Assembly: GCA_900553245.1 (NCBI GenBank)
Contig: USCP01000118.1
Span: forward strand, 1-6,226
DNA length: 6,226 bases
Source of the DNA: an uncultured Peptococcaceae bacterium
GTDB lineage: Bacteria; Bacillota; Peptococcia; Peptococcales; Peptococcaceae
Reading direction: 5' to 3'
How positions within the stretch are numbered: position 1 is the first letter of the stretch; each line of letters opens with the position of its first letter. The notes beneath the pieces were generated by a model, which was not told where the DNA came from, did not search any database, and was given only the letters and a program-made list of their open reading frames with translations. This document shows, piece after piece, positions 6,034 to 6,226 of this stretch. A program made the position numbers and the translations under genes.

Positions 6034-6062
6034 ATGCTACCACCTAATCTATACCAAGTCAA
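6034..6062 (-). promoter_or_regulatory. Sigma-A promoter of the iscS-iscU operon
   Basis: Read on the minus strand, TTGACT (6062-6057) and TAGCAT (6039-6034) are separated by 17 bases. The predicted start is near 6027, giving a leader of about 85 bases before iscS. It is the best pair of boxes in the 240 gene-free bases between iscS and the transposase end. Confidence 0.65.
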
Positions 6063-6110
6063 TAGGAAAAGAAAATATTCTTTCCCTCTGGTTTGGCGTA
6101 TTAAGTTCAT

Positions 6111-6150
6111 AAAAAAGACCGATGTGCCACTTATGTGGAAATCGGTTCTT
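6111..6150 (-). terminator. Terminator for the incoming transposase transcript
   Basis: On the minus strand, ACCGAT pairs with ATCGGT and, inside a small internal loop, CCAC pairs with GTGG around ATAA. A T-rich run (CTTTTTT) follows. The orientation fits transcription arriving from the transposase gene at the right edge, so it would shield the isc promoter from read-through. It may be part of the insertion element or of the host flank. Confidence 0.75.
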
Positions 6151-6183
6151 GGAGCGAGGTTTTTGTATTTAGGTGGCGAATTG

Positions 6184-6226
6184 TCAAGTCAAGTGCAACA
6201 CCTTAGAATGATACAGCTCAAATGGT
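6184..6226 (-). CDS. C-terminal end of a probable IS30-family transposase, cut by the window edge
   Basis: Only the final 13 complete codons and the stop are visible: PFELYHSKVLHLT followed by TGA. The PFE/PYE motif followed by a short linker and LHLT at the very end is how many Firmicutes IS30-family DDE transposases finish, and the last codons (GTGTTGCACTTGACTTGA) match the DNA usually seen at that position. The catalytic core lies beyond the window, so it cannot be judged whether the gene is intact. The call rests on recognition of a short tail and is less certain than the others. Confidence 0.6.
   Translation of the reverse strand, partial: PFELYHSKVLHLT

Larger units (their letters stand above)
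6111..6226 (-). mobile_element. Probable right-hand portion of an IS30-like insertion sequence; outer boundary not determined
   Basis: The transposase tail implies the element enters from the right edge. The DNA after its stop codon (6151-6183) holds no gene and should include the terminal inverted repeat. The other end is outside the window, so neither the repeat nor the target duplication can be matched. The inner limit given here assumes the terminator belongs to the element, which is a guess. Confidence 0.4.

Noticed and set aside
6063..6085. A/T-rich imperfect palindrome upstream of the isc promoter
   Set aside because: The pairing is mostly A-T with a bulge, as expected by chance in such a stretch; no supporting context.

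Overview
The window looks like ordinary chromosomal DNA from an anaerobic member of the Firmicutes (Bacillota). The signs are a Veg-family protein, a rubrerythrin, an IscS/NifU-type IscU pair, strong AGGAGG-type ribosome binding sites, sigma-A promoters and compact intrinsic terminators. A Negativicutes-like genus (moderate G+C, anaerobe) is a guess, not something the sequence proves. I see no phage, CRISPR, toxin-antitoxin or defence module. The only mobile DNA is an insertion-sequence end at the right edge.

Left part, plus strand (1-2309): the window opens inside dnaJ, the Hsp40 co-chaperone, which lacks only its first residues and is closed by a strong hairpin terminator. Next comes a small veg gene (1330-1596) behind two tandem sigma-A promoters, one with perfect TTGACA-17-TATAAT boxes. 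A rubrerythrin gene (1719-2261), for peroxide detoxification in anaerobes, follows and ends in its own terminator.

Middle, plus strand (2348-4292): a good sigma-A promoter drives a two-gene unit. It encodes a cardiolipin synthase of the phospholipase D type (both HKD motifs intact, three N-terminal membrane segments) and a 77-residue hydrophobic protein of unknown function. A long two-part hairpin (4231-4292), symmetric enough to act in both directions, separates this unit from the converging genes on the right.

Right part, minus strand (4326-6226): iscS and then iscU form an iron-sulfur cluster assembly operon. IscS extracts sulfur from cysteine, and IscU holds the nascent cluster. Upstream of iscS lie a sigma-A promoter, an inverted repeat overlapping the predicted transcript start (a candidate operator) and a second hairpin in the leader. 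No iscR/Rrf2 regulator gene lies where one often does. Instead there is a terminator and the last codons of what looks like an IS30-family transposase running off the right edge.

Functionally the set is housekeeping and stress: protein folding (DnaJ), oxidative stress (rubrerythrin), iron-sulfur assembly (IscS/IscU) and membrane lipid synthesis (Cls). They are separate transcription units divided by terminators, and I find no evidence of a new multi-gene system. The best leads are the regulatory architecture upstream of isc, the tandem veg promoters and the uncharacterised small membrane protein.
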